Shown here: one piece after another, positions 1-8,662 of the stretch
Position numbering within the stretch: position 1 is the first letter of the stretch
Layout: each line of letters begins with the position of its first letter
Assembly (NCBI RefSeq): GCF_000427095.1
Contig: NC_021487.1
Coordinates: forward strand, 3,209,241 to 3,273,240
DNA length: 64,000 nucleotides
Direction of reading: 5' to 3'
DNA from: Chthonomonas calidirosea T49
Lineage (GTDB): Bacteria; Armatimonadota; Chthonomonadetes; Chthonomonadales; Chthonomonadaceae
Notes under the pieces: model-generated
Database searches by the model: none
What the model was told of the DNA's origin: nothing
Seen by the model: only the letters and a program-made list of their open reading frames with translations
Position numbers and translations under genes: made by a program

Positions 1-373
1 GGGCACGTTTAACGGTGAGCTTTATCTCGTCAATATCGAAAGGCTTTTGTAGATAGTCGAAGGCCCCGCAGCGTGTGGCTTCCACCGCCGAGCGAATGGT
101 GCCATAGGCGGTGAGAATGATAGCGACACAGTTTGGATGGAGGCGTTTGATCTGTTGTAGCACCTCCACGCCGCTCAGGCCGGGCATGATGAGGTCGCAG
201 ATAAGCACATCAATGGGTTGCGATTTTGCGTACTCTAGAGCGCGCTGTCCGTTTTCAGCAGTAAAGACAGTGTGCCCTTCTGGCATGAAGAGCGCTTGAA
301 GAGCACGTCGAATGTTAGGCTCGTCATCCACAATCAGGATATTTAGACTCTCTAAAGAGGTACGGGTAACCAT
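1..373 (-). CDS. Response regulator, receiver domain (partial, runs off left edge)
   Basis: Reading the minus strand from the ATG at 371-373 gives a CheY-like receiver domain: an acidic pocket in ILIVDDEPNIRRAL, the phospho-acceptor Asp in DVLICDLIMPGLSG, the switch Thr in AIILTAYGTI, and the conserved Lys in GAFDYLQKPFDIDEI. The GAFDYLQKPF signature is typical of NtrC-class regulators. The window ends inside or just after the receiver, so the output domain (a sigma-54 AAA+ domain and HTH would be expected for NtrC) cannot be seen. It lies 178 bp downstream of the sensor kinase on the same strand, so the two probably form one two-component system. Function and signal are unknown. Confidence 0.88.
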   Translation of the reverse strand, partial: MVTRTSLESLNILIVDDEPNIRRALQALFMPEGHTVFTAENGQRALEYAKSQPIDVLICDLIMPGLSGVEVLQQIKRLHPNCVAIILTAYGTIRSAVEATRCGAFDYLQKPFDIDEIKLTVKRA

Positions 374-551
374 AGGAAAAACCTCACCGGCCGTCTATTG
401 ATTATCGGCTTTAAGGGCGTCTGATAGAGATCTTAGGAAACATGCGTCTGCCCAAGTACATAGGTTTGAGAAGAGGATAGGACGCAGAGCGATGGGCTTA
501 TTCGGTTTGTAGGAAACGTCTTCACTCTATTTGATGTCAAAACGGAAGCAT

Positions 552-3269
552 TTAGTTCCCTGCCCATCTTTGCTCGCCTAACCGTAGGGTAGGAAGCGGT
601 AAATCGGTGTCGAACAGAATGGGAGGTGAGGGAGGTAGGAAGATGCGAAAACAGGCGCCTTCTCCGCGTTGGCTCTCCACCTCAATGTGCCCGCCGTGCT
701 GTTCCAGCAGTTTTACCACGATAGGAAGGCCTAAACCCGTTCCTTTCGGGCGAGTGGTTACAAAGGGTTGGAAAATGCGCTCTTTGTCTTCGGGCGCTAT
801 GCCTTCTCCGTTGTCTTTCACCTCGATAACGAATCGAAGATGGGTGGGTTCGTAACGGGCTGCTATCTCTAACTCTCCTTGTTCATTCATCGCCTGCACC
901 GCATTCGACACGAGGTTGCGTAGTATCTGTTGAAGGTGCACGGGGTCGGCTTGCAAAGGGGGCATGGGGGTTTGCAAGTTCCAATGGAGGGTGATGTGCT
1001 GTTCGTCAAGCATTGGCTGCATTGTTTGTAGGGCCGTTTGGAGGAAGCTGGCAAGATCGATGGTCTGTGGGTGGGGGGGTGTGGGGCGAGAGAACTCGAG
1101 AAGCTCTCCGGTTAGGCGGGTTAGGTCATCTACTTCCGCGAGAATGATCTCTGTCCACTCGGAGGCTAGACCATGGCTTTGTAGCTCTCTTTGAAGGATC
1201 TGGGTGCCGGCCCTTATGGGCGAGAGAGCGTTGCGAACTTCATGAGCCATTTTGGCTGCGAGTTGTCCGATGTCGGCGAGTCGCCGCATACGCTCGATCT
1301 CGCGCTCTAACGCGATCTCTTGGGTGATGTCTTCTAAAATCAGCACCACGCCGGAGGGCTCGTTTCCGGGCTCTGGAAGCCCGGAAACATGGAGAGCGAC
1401 CGTCTTAGGCTGTGCGCCGGGGAAATGAAGAGGGAAGCGCTGGCGCAGCATGGCTTCTCCTGAAGAGCGCGCGCGCTCCACAAGCCGTCGGAATATCTCC
1501 TTCTCGCGTTGAGGAATGGAGAGCTTCTCGACAAGTTGATCGAGGGAGCAACCACGACATTTCGAGGCGGATATTCCTAGGATCTTCTCTACAGCAGGGT
1601 TACAACGGGTGATGATGCCGTGACTATCGGCGGAGAGAATGGCGATGTCAATGGAGCGGAGCACGCGCTCTGTGTAGGCTTGTAGTTTGCGCGCCGTCTC
1701 CATACTCGTCCGCATAGCGATATAGAGACGAGCGTTCTCAATGGCTATACCGGCTTGCCCAACAAAAGCGTTGAGCAGGTTCAACTGGGTGGGCAGAATA
1801 GGTTTTTTTCTTGTGCGATTGTCCGCCACGAGAATGGCGAAGCACTCACCATGGGAGTTACGGATAGGGGCGAGCACAAGTAGGTTGGAGCCGAGGGCAC
1901 GTGCAAATCCGCGCAGCAAACGCGCCACTTTATCGGAAAGGTTCTGTGGGTGACGTGGGTCAAACACCAGTGCGCCCTGCGCTTCGGCAATAAACTTTAG
2001 GATGCCCTCATGGACAGGCAGCGGCTGGCGCATGACCTCGTCAGGATAGCCATGCCAACTAATAGGCATAAAAGCGTTCTTCTTATCCGCTTGGAGATAA
2101 AGAGCACACCGTGGAAAGCCCACAACACTGCATATCTCCTCCACAAGCTTTGTCGCAAGAGAGTGGAGATCCGTCGTCGAGATAAGCGCGTTGGTCAGAG
2201 TAGAAAGCTTTCTCATCTCGGCTGCGCGAGCTTTCAGATCGGTATGAAGGCGCATGCTAGAGAGGGCAAGGGCCGTGTGAGCCGCAAAAACGGAAAATAG
2301 TTTCAGATCCTCCGTATTAAAATCTTTAGCAGGGCGTCTGCGACGCACCGAAAGCACACCGAGCACTTGATGGGTTTGATCTTCGAGAGGAAAAAGCATG
2401 GAAGAGCCGATATCTTGGTTTTTCATCCCCCCCGAAGGGCGTGGACTTTGGGCCGAGTCCACGATAAGCATAGGTTGGCCGGAAAGAACGACGCGACCGG
2501 CTAAGCCTTCCTCAAGCCTCTGCTCCTTTTGGATAAGCCCCTCAGGGAGGCCATAGGCTGCCACCAGTCGTAGGCAGGTTTTGTGTTCATCTAGGAGCAT
2601 GAGAGAGCAGGCTTGGGCATCCATCATGCGGGCGGTGCGCTCTACCACGGTTTGCAGCAGTCGAGGAATATCTTGCGGGTCGGTTGCCTGGCCGATTTCG
2701 TAGATGGCAGCCATCTCGTTGAGGCGAACGCGCAAGCTCTCTTCGGCCTCTTCGAGGCGTTGGGTGGTGCGCTCTAAAGCAAAGCGATAGCCGAGGAGGG
2801 CGGAGGCCGCATCGAGCATTTCTGCAAGGGACTGTGCTGTAGATTGCTCTTCCGAGAATATCCAAGAAACAAGCCCTGTGATCTCGGCCGCTTTTCCGAA
2901 GCTACAAACGATAACGTGCTTCCCCATGGCTTCGAGAGTCGGTTTTGGGAGAGCTGCCAATTGGAGATCCCCGTAAGGATAGAAGCGGACCATCGTCTCA
3001 TCGGCTAACTCCACGCAGAGCGCCACGAGTGCAAAAGAGTCGTGCAGCATCTGATACAGCGCCTCTGCTCCTGCCGGGGCAGAAGGGGCTTCCGTCACCG
3101 CTTTGAGAAGCTTTGGAAGATAGTTATAGGTTTCACTCTCTCCGTTGAAATGAGAAGGTGATAGGTTTTGTTCCGACCCCAATGCTGTTCTCCTCCGTAG
3201 CGTTGTTTTGCGCTGACGGTTATAGGCCTGAGGGCCTTTGCACGCCAAAAAGCAAACCACCCTATACAC
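552..3269 (-). CDS. Sensor histidine kinase with two GAF domains and a PAS domain
   Basis: A 905-residue soluble-looking kinase. The order appears to be an N-terminal region without an obvious family (1-185), GAF (about 190-340), GAF (about 355-515), PAS (about 535-650), HisKA (about 660-730, phospho-acceptor His in KMAHEVRNALSPIR) and HATPase_c (about 765-885, with N box LRNLVSNAVQAM, G1 DNGEGIAPED and G2 GTGLGLPIV). No clear transmembrane helices are visible, so it likely senses a cytoplasmic signal or ligand through the GAF/PAS modules. It precedes the NtrC-like response regulator on the same strand. The first 40 residues are basic and atypical, so the true start may lie downstream of the ATG used here. 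Confidence 0.92.
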   Translation of the reverse strand: MYRVVCFLACKGPQAYNRQRKTTLRRRTALGSEQNLSPSHFNGESETYNYLPKLLKAVTEAPSAPAGAEALYQMLHDSFALVALCVELADETMVRFYPYGDLQLAALPKPTLEAMGKHVIVCSFGKAAEITGLVSWIFSEEQSTAQSLAEMLDAASALLGYRFALERTTQRLEEAEESLRVRLNEMAAIYEIGQATDPQDIPRLLQTVVERTARMMDAQACSLMLLDEHKTCLRLVAAYGLPEGLIQKEQRLEEGLAGRVVLSGQPMLIVDSAQSPRPSGGMKNQDIGSSMLFPLEDQTHQVLGVLSVRRRRPAKDFNTEDLKLFSVFAAHTALALSSMRLHTDLKARAAEMRKLSTLTNALISTTDLHSLATKLVEEICSVVGFPRCALYLQADKKNAFMPISWHGYPDEVMRQPLPVHEGILKFIAEAQGALVFDPRHPQNLSDKVARLLRGFARALGSNLLVLAPIRNSHGECFAILVADNRTRKKPILPTQLNLLNAFVGQAGIAIENARLYIAMRTSMETARKLQAYTERVLRSIDIAILSADSHGIITRCNPAVEKILGISASKCRGCSLDQLVEKLSIPQREKEIFRRLVERARSSGEAMLRQRFPLHFPGAQPKTVALHVSGLPEPGNEPSGVVLILEDITQEIALEREIERMRRLADIGQLAAKMAHEVRNALSPIRAGTQILQRELQSHGLASEWTEIILAEVDDLTRLTGELLEFSRPTPPHPQTIDLASFLQTALQTMQPMLDEQHITLHWNLQTPMPPLQADPVHLQQILRNLVSNAVQAMNEQGELEIAARYEPTHLRFVIEVKDNGEGIAPEDKERIFQPFVTTRPKGTGLGLPIVVKLLEQHGGHIEVESQRGEGACFRIFLPPSPPILFDTDLPLPTLRLGEQRWAGN

Positions 3270-3282
3270 TTGATAACGATTC

Positions 3283-3294
3283 TAGTGTACACTA
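3283..3294. promoter_or_regulatory. 12-bp perfect palindrome in the kinase/efp divergent region
   Basis: TAGTGTACACTA is a perfect inverted repeat 14 bp upstream of the sensor kinase start and about 115 bp upstream of the efp promoter. Its position suits an operator for the kinase gene. The protein that would bind it is not known. Confidence 0.3.
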
Positions 3295-3407
3295 TCTTTT
3301 CGAGGAAGCGTCCATAAAAAGGGATAACTTTCTGCGTGTACCTAACCGGTGGCGTTCTAGGCGTCGGTTTGCCGTGGGCTTTCTCAATAGAACCGGCGAT
3401 GATGTGC

Positions 3408-3437
3408 TTGTACCTCGAAAAACCTGTGTGCTATAAT
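3408..3437 (+). promoter_or_regulatory. Sigma-70-type promoter for efp
   Basis: A TTGTAC -35 box (3408-3413), an 18-bp spacer and a consensus TATAAT -10 box (3432-3437) stand about 60 bp before the efp GTG start. Confidence 0.7.
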
Positions 3438-3499
3438 AGCGCTCTGTAAAAGAAGTTCGATGCAGGTACTATCTCTGCTTGTAATAAGGAGTTTTCAGC

Positions 3500-4066
3500 G
3501 TGCCGAAAGTAGATACCGCCGATTTTAAAAATGGGCTATCCATCATTGTAGATGGAGAAATCTACACCATTGTTTGGTTTCAACATCATAAGCCGGGAAA
3601 GGGAGGTGCCGTTATGCGAACGAAACTTCGTAATCTGCGCACCGGGGCTATCATCGATCGCACCTTCAACGCCGGTGAAAAGTTCGAACAGGCAGTGCTT
3701 CAAAGATACCCTATGCAGTATCTTTATCACCAGGATGATGAGTATGTGTTGATGAACCCGCAGACCTATGAGCAGGTCAGCGTCAACAAGGCGACGTTTG
3801 GAGAAGCGATCAAATATCTCAAAGATGGTATGGAAGTGACGGTGATCGAGCACGAAGGTCGAATTCTTGGGGCAGAAGTTCCCTACTTTGTCGAGTTAGA
3901 GGTCGTTGAAACGGACCCTGGCGTTAAGGGCGATACGGTTTCGGGCGGATCAAAGCCCGCTAAACTTGAGACAGGAGCTGTGATTTCCGTGCCCCTTTTC
4001 GTCAACGTTGGCGATAAGGTAAAGGTAGATACACGCACCGATACCTACTTGGAGAGAGTGAAGTAG
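3500..4066 (+). CDS. efp: Elongation factor P
   Basis: A 188-residue protein of the length usual for EF-P, with the KOW-like N-terminal domain and two OB domains. EF-P binds between the P and E sites and relieves ribosome stalling at polyproline stretches. The tip loop reads HHKPGKGGAVMRTKLRN; the lysine in KPGKGG is the residue modified by EpmA in many bacteria, so a lysine-type modification is possible, though no epm gene lies in the window. The C-terminal signature GDKVKVDTRTDTYLERVK is canonical. GTG start at 3500, preceded by AAGGAG at 3486-3491 and by a good promoter. Confidence 0.97.
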   Translation: MPKVDTADFKNGLSIIVDGEIYTIVWFQHHKPGKGGAVMRTKLRNLRTGAIIDRTFNAGEKFEQAVLQRYPMQYLYHQDDEYVLMNPQTYEQVSVNKATFGEAIKYLKDGMEVTVIEHEGRILGAEVPYFVELEVVETDPGVKGDTVSGGSKPAKLETGAVISVPLFVNVGDKVKVDTRTDTYLERVK

Positions 4067-4141
4067 CGTACTGCAAGAAGTCCTCTTACTTATTAGATGC
4101 ATAGAATTTTAGTGATGGACTTCACCAACGCGCCGCCGAAG

Positions 4142-4215
4142 CCGGTGGCTACGTTCCATCAAAATTGCCGAAACCGTCTATTGCTCGGGTTTGTCTATGA
4201 AGACGTAGCCACCGG
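4142..4215. repeat. 13-bp inverted repeat with a 48-nt loop downstream of efp
   Basis: CCGGTGGCTACGT (4142-4154) is exactly repeated in inverse at 4203-4215. No T-run follows, so it is not a standard intrinsic terminator. It sits between efp and the next gene and could form an RNA stem or bound a small inserted element. Confidence 0.5.
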
Positions 4216-4242
4216 TTAGCGTATGTAAGAGAGGAGAGGCGC

Positions 4243-5457
4243 ATGATGGCAAAGAATGGTTCCGAATCGACAAGACCCGTTTGGTTGAGCGATAATGTAG
4301 TCACCTTTCTGCAAAGGGTGTTTCTTACAACAACACTGATTGCGTTACTTCTCATAGGTTATCTGCTCTATGGGCTTCTTTCTGGACGATTGGCCGACGC
4401 TGCCCAAAGTACTCCAGAAGCCAAAGCCCATGCCATGTGGCTTGTACAGAATCTCTCCTTAGGTATAGATATCGTTTTGCCTGTGGCCATTCTCACCGGC
4501 TGTGTGCTGTTTTTGGAGAGTGAAGTTACCCCTATTGTGCTGCTGTTGTTGTCAGGGTTCTTCGCCTACGGTGTCAACTTCCTTATAGACTATCTCAGCG
4601 CCAACAACGCACGCATCAAGTACGGTCCTCTCTCTGCGGCAGCGCTGAGTGAGGTGAGAAATGTGGCCACCATGCTGCTTGTGCCTGGAATTCTGCTCTT
4701 TCTACGAGAGACCTTCCGTAGAATACGCGATGCCCGCTATCGGCAAGACCTGCTTCAGGTGAAGTATGGTGGCGATGTCAAAAAAGAAAATGTGCCTCGA
4801 GCGCTTATTGGGGCGTTAGCAAAATGTTGGCAGCTGCCCTATTGTCGCAGCAGCATTCGCGTGCGCTGCCCGATCTATCTGGCACGCACTCGCTGCTGGC
4901 GCGAGCGAGTAGGTTGTATGTGTGAGGAAAGCATTGTTATCCTCGCAATGGGTAAAAAAGATCGGGACGAAGAGGCACCCCAAGAGACCAAATCGGGATT
5001 TACGCCCATAGGTGACCTCATTACCAAGCATGAGGCGGAAAGCCAAAAGCAGATTCCCACACGTAAGGGGCCGCGTGGAGTGCGCATTCCCGTGAACCCC
5101 TATCTAAGCGCCGCGCAAAAACGCGAGCGCTGCCGCCGGTGTATTATCTACCAAGAGCACGAGAGGCAGAAGTACCAACTGGTCTCTAGCCTTGTCATCG
5201 TTGCCGTGCCCATCGTGGTGGTGCTAAACTTCAATTTGCTGCTAAACTGGATGACCTCTCTGCTGCAAGAGCTAGATGTCCTCATTGGAAAGCTTTCGTT
5301 TATTCCTGGAGGCACTCCGGAACCGCTCGTACATGTAACGAACCAGCTGACCGATTCTACCCTCATGGAGGGTATTCTAGTTATATGTCTCGTTTTGTTA
5401 GCGCTCTCGGCCGTCCTACGCGGCTTAGAGTATCTCTTCTTCAATCTACAAATTTAG
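4243..5457 (+). CDS. Polytopic membrane protein with cysteine-rich cytoplasmic segment (unknown function)
   Basis: I do not recognise the family. The 404-residue protein has four likely transmembrane helices in its first half (about 27-47, 73-90, 96-117, 139-155), then a soluble stretch, then two more helices (about 297-318 and 376-395). The soluble stretch holds six cysteines in 33 residues (195, 201, 209, 218, 225, 227; spacing C-x5-C-x7-C-x8-C-x6-C-x-C) followed later by a CRRC pair near 283, which looks like metal or Fe-S ligation. A charged region rich in Lys, Glu and Asp separates them. ATG start with GAGGAG upstream. It ends 30 bp before the AccB-like gene, so it is probably co-transcribed with the AccB/AccC-like pair. 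Confidence 0.6.
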   Translation: MMAKNGSESTRPVWLSDNVVTFLQRVFLTTTLIALLLIGYLLYGLLSGRLADAAQSTPEAKAHAMWLVQNLSLGIDIVLPVAILTGCVLFLESEVTPIVLLLLSGFFAYGVNFLIDYLSANNARIKYGPLSAAALSEVRNVATMLLVPGILLFLRETFRRIRDARYRQDLLQVKYGGDVKKENVPRALIGALAKCWQLPYCRSSIRVRCPIYLARTRCWRERVGCMCEESIVILAMGKKDRDEEAPQETKSGFTPIGDLITKHEAESQKQIPTRKGPRGVRIPVNPYLSAAQKRERCRRCIIYQEHERQKYQLVSSLVIVAVPIVVVLNFNLLLNWMTSLLQELDVLIGKLSFIPGGTPEPLVHVTNQLTDSTLMEGILVICLVLLALSAVLRGLEYLFFNLQI

Positions 5458-5487
5458 CCATCGGCTGTTCGCTTAGGGAGAAAAGGC

Positions 5488-5928
5488 TTGGACTTTGAAG
5501 AGTTAGAACGCCTTGTTGATCTCATACAGCAGGCCTCCATCTGCGAAATCACGCTTAAACGGGGGGATCAGCGCATCACTATAAGACGCTCTCTCCACCC
5601 TGTCTTTCCACCAAATCAGGAGATGTGTCTCGCTACCTCCGAGGACGAAATGGAGCTGGCCGAAACATCTCTTAGTGAGGAGTCTCTCAGAACAGAGACC
5701 GCTTACGTTAAGGCCCCCCTCGTTGGTATTTTTACCCATGTGCGCCCTCAAGTAAAGGTGGGTACGCCGGTGAATGAAGGCCAAGTGATCGCCCAGATCG
5801 AGGCGATGGGCATTAAAAATGAGGTTGTTGCGCCCATCAAAGGAGTCGTGCAGGAGGTATTTGTGGAGGACATGCAGCCTGTAGAGTACGATCAAGAGCT
5901 TTTTCTGATTACCTCGGAGAGGCCATAA
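5488..5928 (+). CDS. AccB-like biotinyl/lipoyl domain protein lacking the canonical biotinyl lysine
   Basis: A 146-residue protein with the layout of the biotin carboxyl carrier protein of acetyl-CoA carboxylase: a short N-terminal helix, an acidic linker (about 45-72) and a C-terminal biotinyl-type fold (73-146; [20 protein letters not shown], then the hairpin, then [22 protein letters not shown]). In biotinyl proteins the hairpin reads EAMKM or similar and the Lys carries biotin. Here it reads [10 protein letters not shown], so Gly108 is at the biotinyl position and a Lys follows two residues later. I checked the codons (ATG GGC ATT AAA AAT). The lipoyl motif DKA is also absent. TTG start at 5488 after GGGAGAAAAGG. 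Seven bases separate it from the AccC-like gene. It may be a diverged AccB or an unbiotinylated carrier. Confidence 0.8.
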   Translation: MDFEELERLVDLIQQASICEITLKRGDQRITIRRSLHPVFPPNQEMCLATSEDEMELAETSLSEESLRTETAYVKAPLVGIFTHVRPQVKVGTPVNEGQVIAQIEAMGIKNEVVAPIKGVVQEVFVEDMQPVEYDQELFLITSERP

Positions 5929-5935
5929 CGCCATT

Positions 5936-7294
5936 ATGTTCAAGAAGATACTGATTGCCAATCGGGGCGAGATCGCTGTGCGCATTCTACGCGCTTGTCG
6001 AGAGATGCGCATCAAGACCGTGGCGATCCACTCTACCGCGGATACCGATTCCCTCCATGTCCAACTCGCCGACGAATCGGTGTGCGTGGGGCCGCCGGCT
6101 CCGAAGGATAGCTATCTCAATATACCCAATATCATTAGCGCCGCTCTGATCACCGGCGCCGATGCCATCCATCCTGGGATCGGGTTCCTCTCAGAGCGAG
6201 CGGTTTTTGCCGAGGCTTGCGAGGCACACGGCATCAAGTTTATCGGCCCGTCCGCCAGTGTCATGGAACGTATGGGCGACAAGGCAACGGCTCGCGAAAC
6301 CATGCGGGCCGCGGGAGTGCCTATCGTCCCCGGCTCCAATGGGCCGGTTGCGGACGAACAAGAGGCCTTAAGCTTAGGGCGCAAAATAGGCTTTCCCTTG
6401 CTCATCAAGGCCGCCCACGGAGGTGGGGGGCGTGGCATTCGGCTCGTGCAAAACGAAGAGGAGTTGGCACGTCAAATTGAGCTGGCGCGATCAGAAGCGG
6501 CCGCTGCCTTCGGAAGTTCGGCCGTCTACCTTGAAAAATTTGTTGAGGAGCCGCGCCATATTGAGGTACAGGTTCTTGCCGATGAACACGGCAATGTGCT
6601 GCATCTAGGGGAGCGCGAATGCTCCGTGCAGAACCTGCGGCATCAGAAACTGATTGAGGAGGCACCGGCTGTCTGTTTAAACCCAGAACAACGTCGCCGC
6701 CTTGGCGAGGCCGCCGTTCGTGCTGCGCGCGCTATCGGTTATACCAATGCGGGCACCATCGAGTTTTTGGTAGATCGTCGAGGCGAGTTCTACTTTATGG
6801 AGATGAACAAGCGGCTTCAAGTAGAGCACTGCGTTACCGAGATGGTGACCGGAATAGACATTGTGAAAGAGCAGATTCGCATTGCTGCCGGTGAGAAACT
6901 TTCCTTCAACCAAAAAGAGATTCGGTGGCAAGGACACGCCATCGAGTGCCGTATCAACGCCGAAGACCCCGATAACAACTTTGCTCCCTCCGCCGGTCGC
7001 ATCGAGCAGGTCGTATTGCCAGGAGGCTATGGGGTGCGGGTAGACACACATATTATGTGTGGATATATGGTGCCACCCTATTACGACCCGCTGTTGGCCA
7101 AAGTCATCGTTTGGGATAACGATAGGGCGGGAGCCATTGCGCGGATGCAGCGCTGTCTTCAAGAGATGCGCATCGAGGGCATCAAAACCAACATCGGTTT
7201 TCAATTGCGCATCCTCAACAACGCCTTCTATCGGCGTGGTGAACTCACCACAGATTTTGTACAACGTCGTATTCTTAGTGCGCAGCGGTCTTAA
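5936..7294 (+). CDS. AccC-like ATP-grasp protein (biotin carboxylase family) with altered active-site motifs
   Basis: 452 residues, the usual length of biotin carboxylase, with the N-terminal Rossmann-like fold, ATP-grasp (glycine loop [10 protein letters not shown] near 161-170, Lys158) and C-terminal Biotin_carb_C domain ([13 protein letters not shown], Arg retained). Overall family assignment is secure. Several signature positions differ from E. coli AccC as I know it: PGYGFLSEN is PGIGFLSER (Ile82 for Tyr82); CSxQRRHQK is [10 protein letters not shown], with one extra residue between the Gln and the His; EMNTRxQVEHPVTE is [14 protein letters not shown]. Tyr82, Gln233 and His236 are in or beside the biotin pocket in the E. 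coli enzyme. Together with the Gly-for-Lys change in the neighbouring carrier, this suggests relaxed or changed biotin use. Otherwise it would form malonyl-CoA precursors with a carboxyltransferase, not present here. Confidence 0.88.
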   Translation: MFKKILIANRGEIAVRILRACREMRIKTVAIHSTADTDSLHVQLADESVCVGPPAPKDSYLNIPNIISAALITGADAIHPGIGFLSERAVFAEACEAHGIKFIGPSASVMERMGDKATARETMRAAGVPIVPGSNGPVADEQEALSLGRKIGFPLLIKAAHGGGGRGIRLVQNEEELARQIELARSEAAAAFGSSAVYLEKFVEEPRHIEVQVLADEHGNVLHLGERECSVQNLRHQKLIEEAPAVCLNPEQRRRLGEAAVRAARAIGYTNAGTIEFLVDRRGEFYFMEMNKRLQVEHCVTEMVTGIDIVKEQIRIAAGEKLSFNQKEIRWQGHAIECRINAEDPDNNFAPSAGRIEQVVLPGGYGVRVDTHIMCGYMVPPYYDPLLAKVIVWDNDRAGAIARMQRCLQEMRIEGIKTNIGFQLRILNNAFYRRGELTTDFVQRRILSAQRS

Positions 7295-7334
7295 GTCTTA
7301 AGAAATCAAAGAAACTCTCGTAAAGGAGCTGAAA

Positions 7335-8645
7335 GTGCGCTTTTTGAGTCATCTCCACAACATGGCCATCGTCGGCCTGCTGTGTGCTTTTCTTCCCGCC
7401 ATCGCTCGGGCGGATAAGCCAACTCCTTTCTATCTGCACAACGGTGATCGCGTGGTGTTCTATGGCGATAGCATCACCGAACAACGCCGCTACACCACCT
7501 ACATCGAGACGTATTGCGTGGCGCATTTCCCCAAAGAGCATTTCACGTTCATCAATTCAGGTTGGGGCGGCGACCGCGTTACCGGAGGGGGCGGAGGCCC
7601 TATTGATTTGCGCCTCAAGCGCGATGTGCTGGCTTATAAACCCACGGTGGTGACGATCTGCCTCGGTATGAACGATGCCGGTTATCGGCCTTTCAGCCCA
7701 CAGCTCTACCAGACCTTTATTCAGGGCTATCGGCATATCATTGAAACGCTGGAAAAAAACCTGCCGGGCGTCCGCATCACGTTGCTCACCGCCCCGGCCT
7801 ACGACGATGTAACCCGTCCCCCCAATTTCCCTGGGGGCTACAACTCCGTGTTAACGGCTTTCAACGAGGGCGTGAAAGAGCTTGCCCGTGAGTACCATCT
7901 GGTGTTGGCCGATACGAACGCGCCGCTAGTAAGCCTGTTGGCGCGCGCCATCGTGGCCGACCCCAAACTTGCTCTCACCATTATCCCCGATAGAGTTCAC
8001 CCCGACTACAGTGGGCATCTGATAATGGCTTCGGCCGTGCTGTTGGCCTGGAACGCTCCTTCCACCGTGGCGGATGTCGAGATTGATGCCAACAGCGGCC
8101 AGCTGACCCATGCTGAAAATACCCACATAACCCACCTTCAGACGACAAACGGCACCGTGTCGTTTGATGAAACCGATAACTCTTTGCCGTGGCCGTTCGA
8201 TCGCGATCCGAATAAGAACCCCGCTACCTTGCTTGCACTCTCCTGCAGCGATGTGGAAAACGAGCTGAACCGTTATCAGTTAAAGGTTACAGGGCTTACT
8301 GCCGCCGCCTATACGCTGAAGGTGGACGGGCAGAACGTGGCGCAGCTGACCCCACAAGAGCTTGCCCAAGGGATAGACCTTGCCGCGCTTCCCATGCTGC
8401 CTACCTGCGCGCAGGCTCAAAAAGTGCTCGATCTTGCCAATCGCCATGTCGCTCTCCATTTCCAGAGGTGGCGTGTGGTTCAAGTGCCGAACGCCAACGG
8501 CTTGGAGGTTCCTCCTGCCATACACCAGCAGATGGACGCGCTGGATTCGCAGGAAGCTGAGGTTGTGGCACAAGAGCGTTTGGCTGCTTTACCCACCACG
8601 CACCATGTTGAATTGGTGCCCTCGACAACCTCCCCTTCACCCTAA
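7335..8645 (+). CDS. Secreted SGNH/GDSL hydrolase
   Basis: 436 residues with a signal peptide (hydrophobic core about 10-24, likely cleavage after ARA at 25-26). All SGNH blocks are visible: block I FYGDSITEQ (Ser46), block II NSGWGGDRV, block III LGMNDAGY and block V DRVHPDYSGH carrying the catalytic Asp and His. The enzyme should be an exported esterase or carbohydrate deacetylase of the rhamnogalacturonan acetylesterase / sialate esterase type. The 150 C-terminal residues extend beyond the hydrolase core and look like an alpha-helical tail of unknown role. GTG start after AAAGGAG. It follows the AccC-like gene by 40 bp but seems functionally unrelated. Confidence 0.87.
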   Translation: MRFLSHLHNMAIVGLLCAFLPAIARADKPTPFYLHNGDRVVFYGDSITEQRRYTTYIETYCVAHFPKEHFTFINSGWGGDRVTGGGGGPIDLRLKRDVLAYKPTVVTICLGMNDAGYRPFSPQLYQTFIQGYRHIIETLEKNLPGVRITLLTAPAYDDVTRPPNFPGGYNSVLTAFNEGVKELAREYHLVLADTNAPLVSLLARAIVADPKLALTIIPDRVHPDYSGHLIMASAVLLAWNAPSTVADVEIDANSGQLTHAENTHITHLQTTNGTVSFDETDNSLPWPFDRDPNKNPATLLALSCSDVENELNRYQLKVTGLTAAAYTLKVDGQNVAQLTPQELAQGIDLAALPMLPTCAQAQKVLDLANRHVALHFQRWRVVQVPNANGLEVPPAIHQQMDALDSQEAEVVAQERLAALPTTHHVELVPSTTSPSP

Positions 8646-8662
8646 CGTTCTAGAAAAACGCG

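Noticed and set aside
6677-7264. 195-codon minus-strand open frame opposite the AccC-like gene
   Set aside because: Antisense to a clear ATP-grasp protein with no independent family signal.
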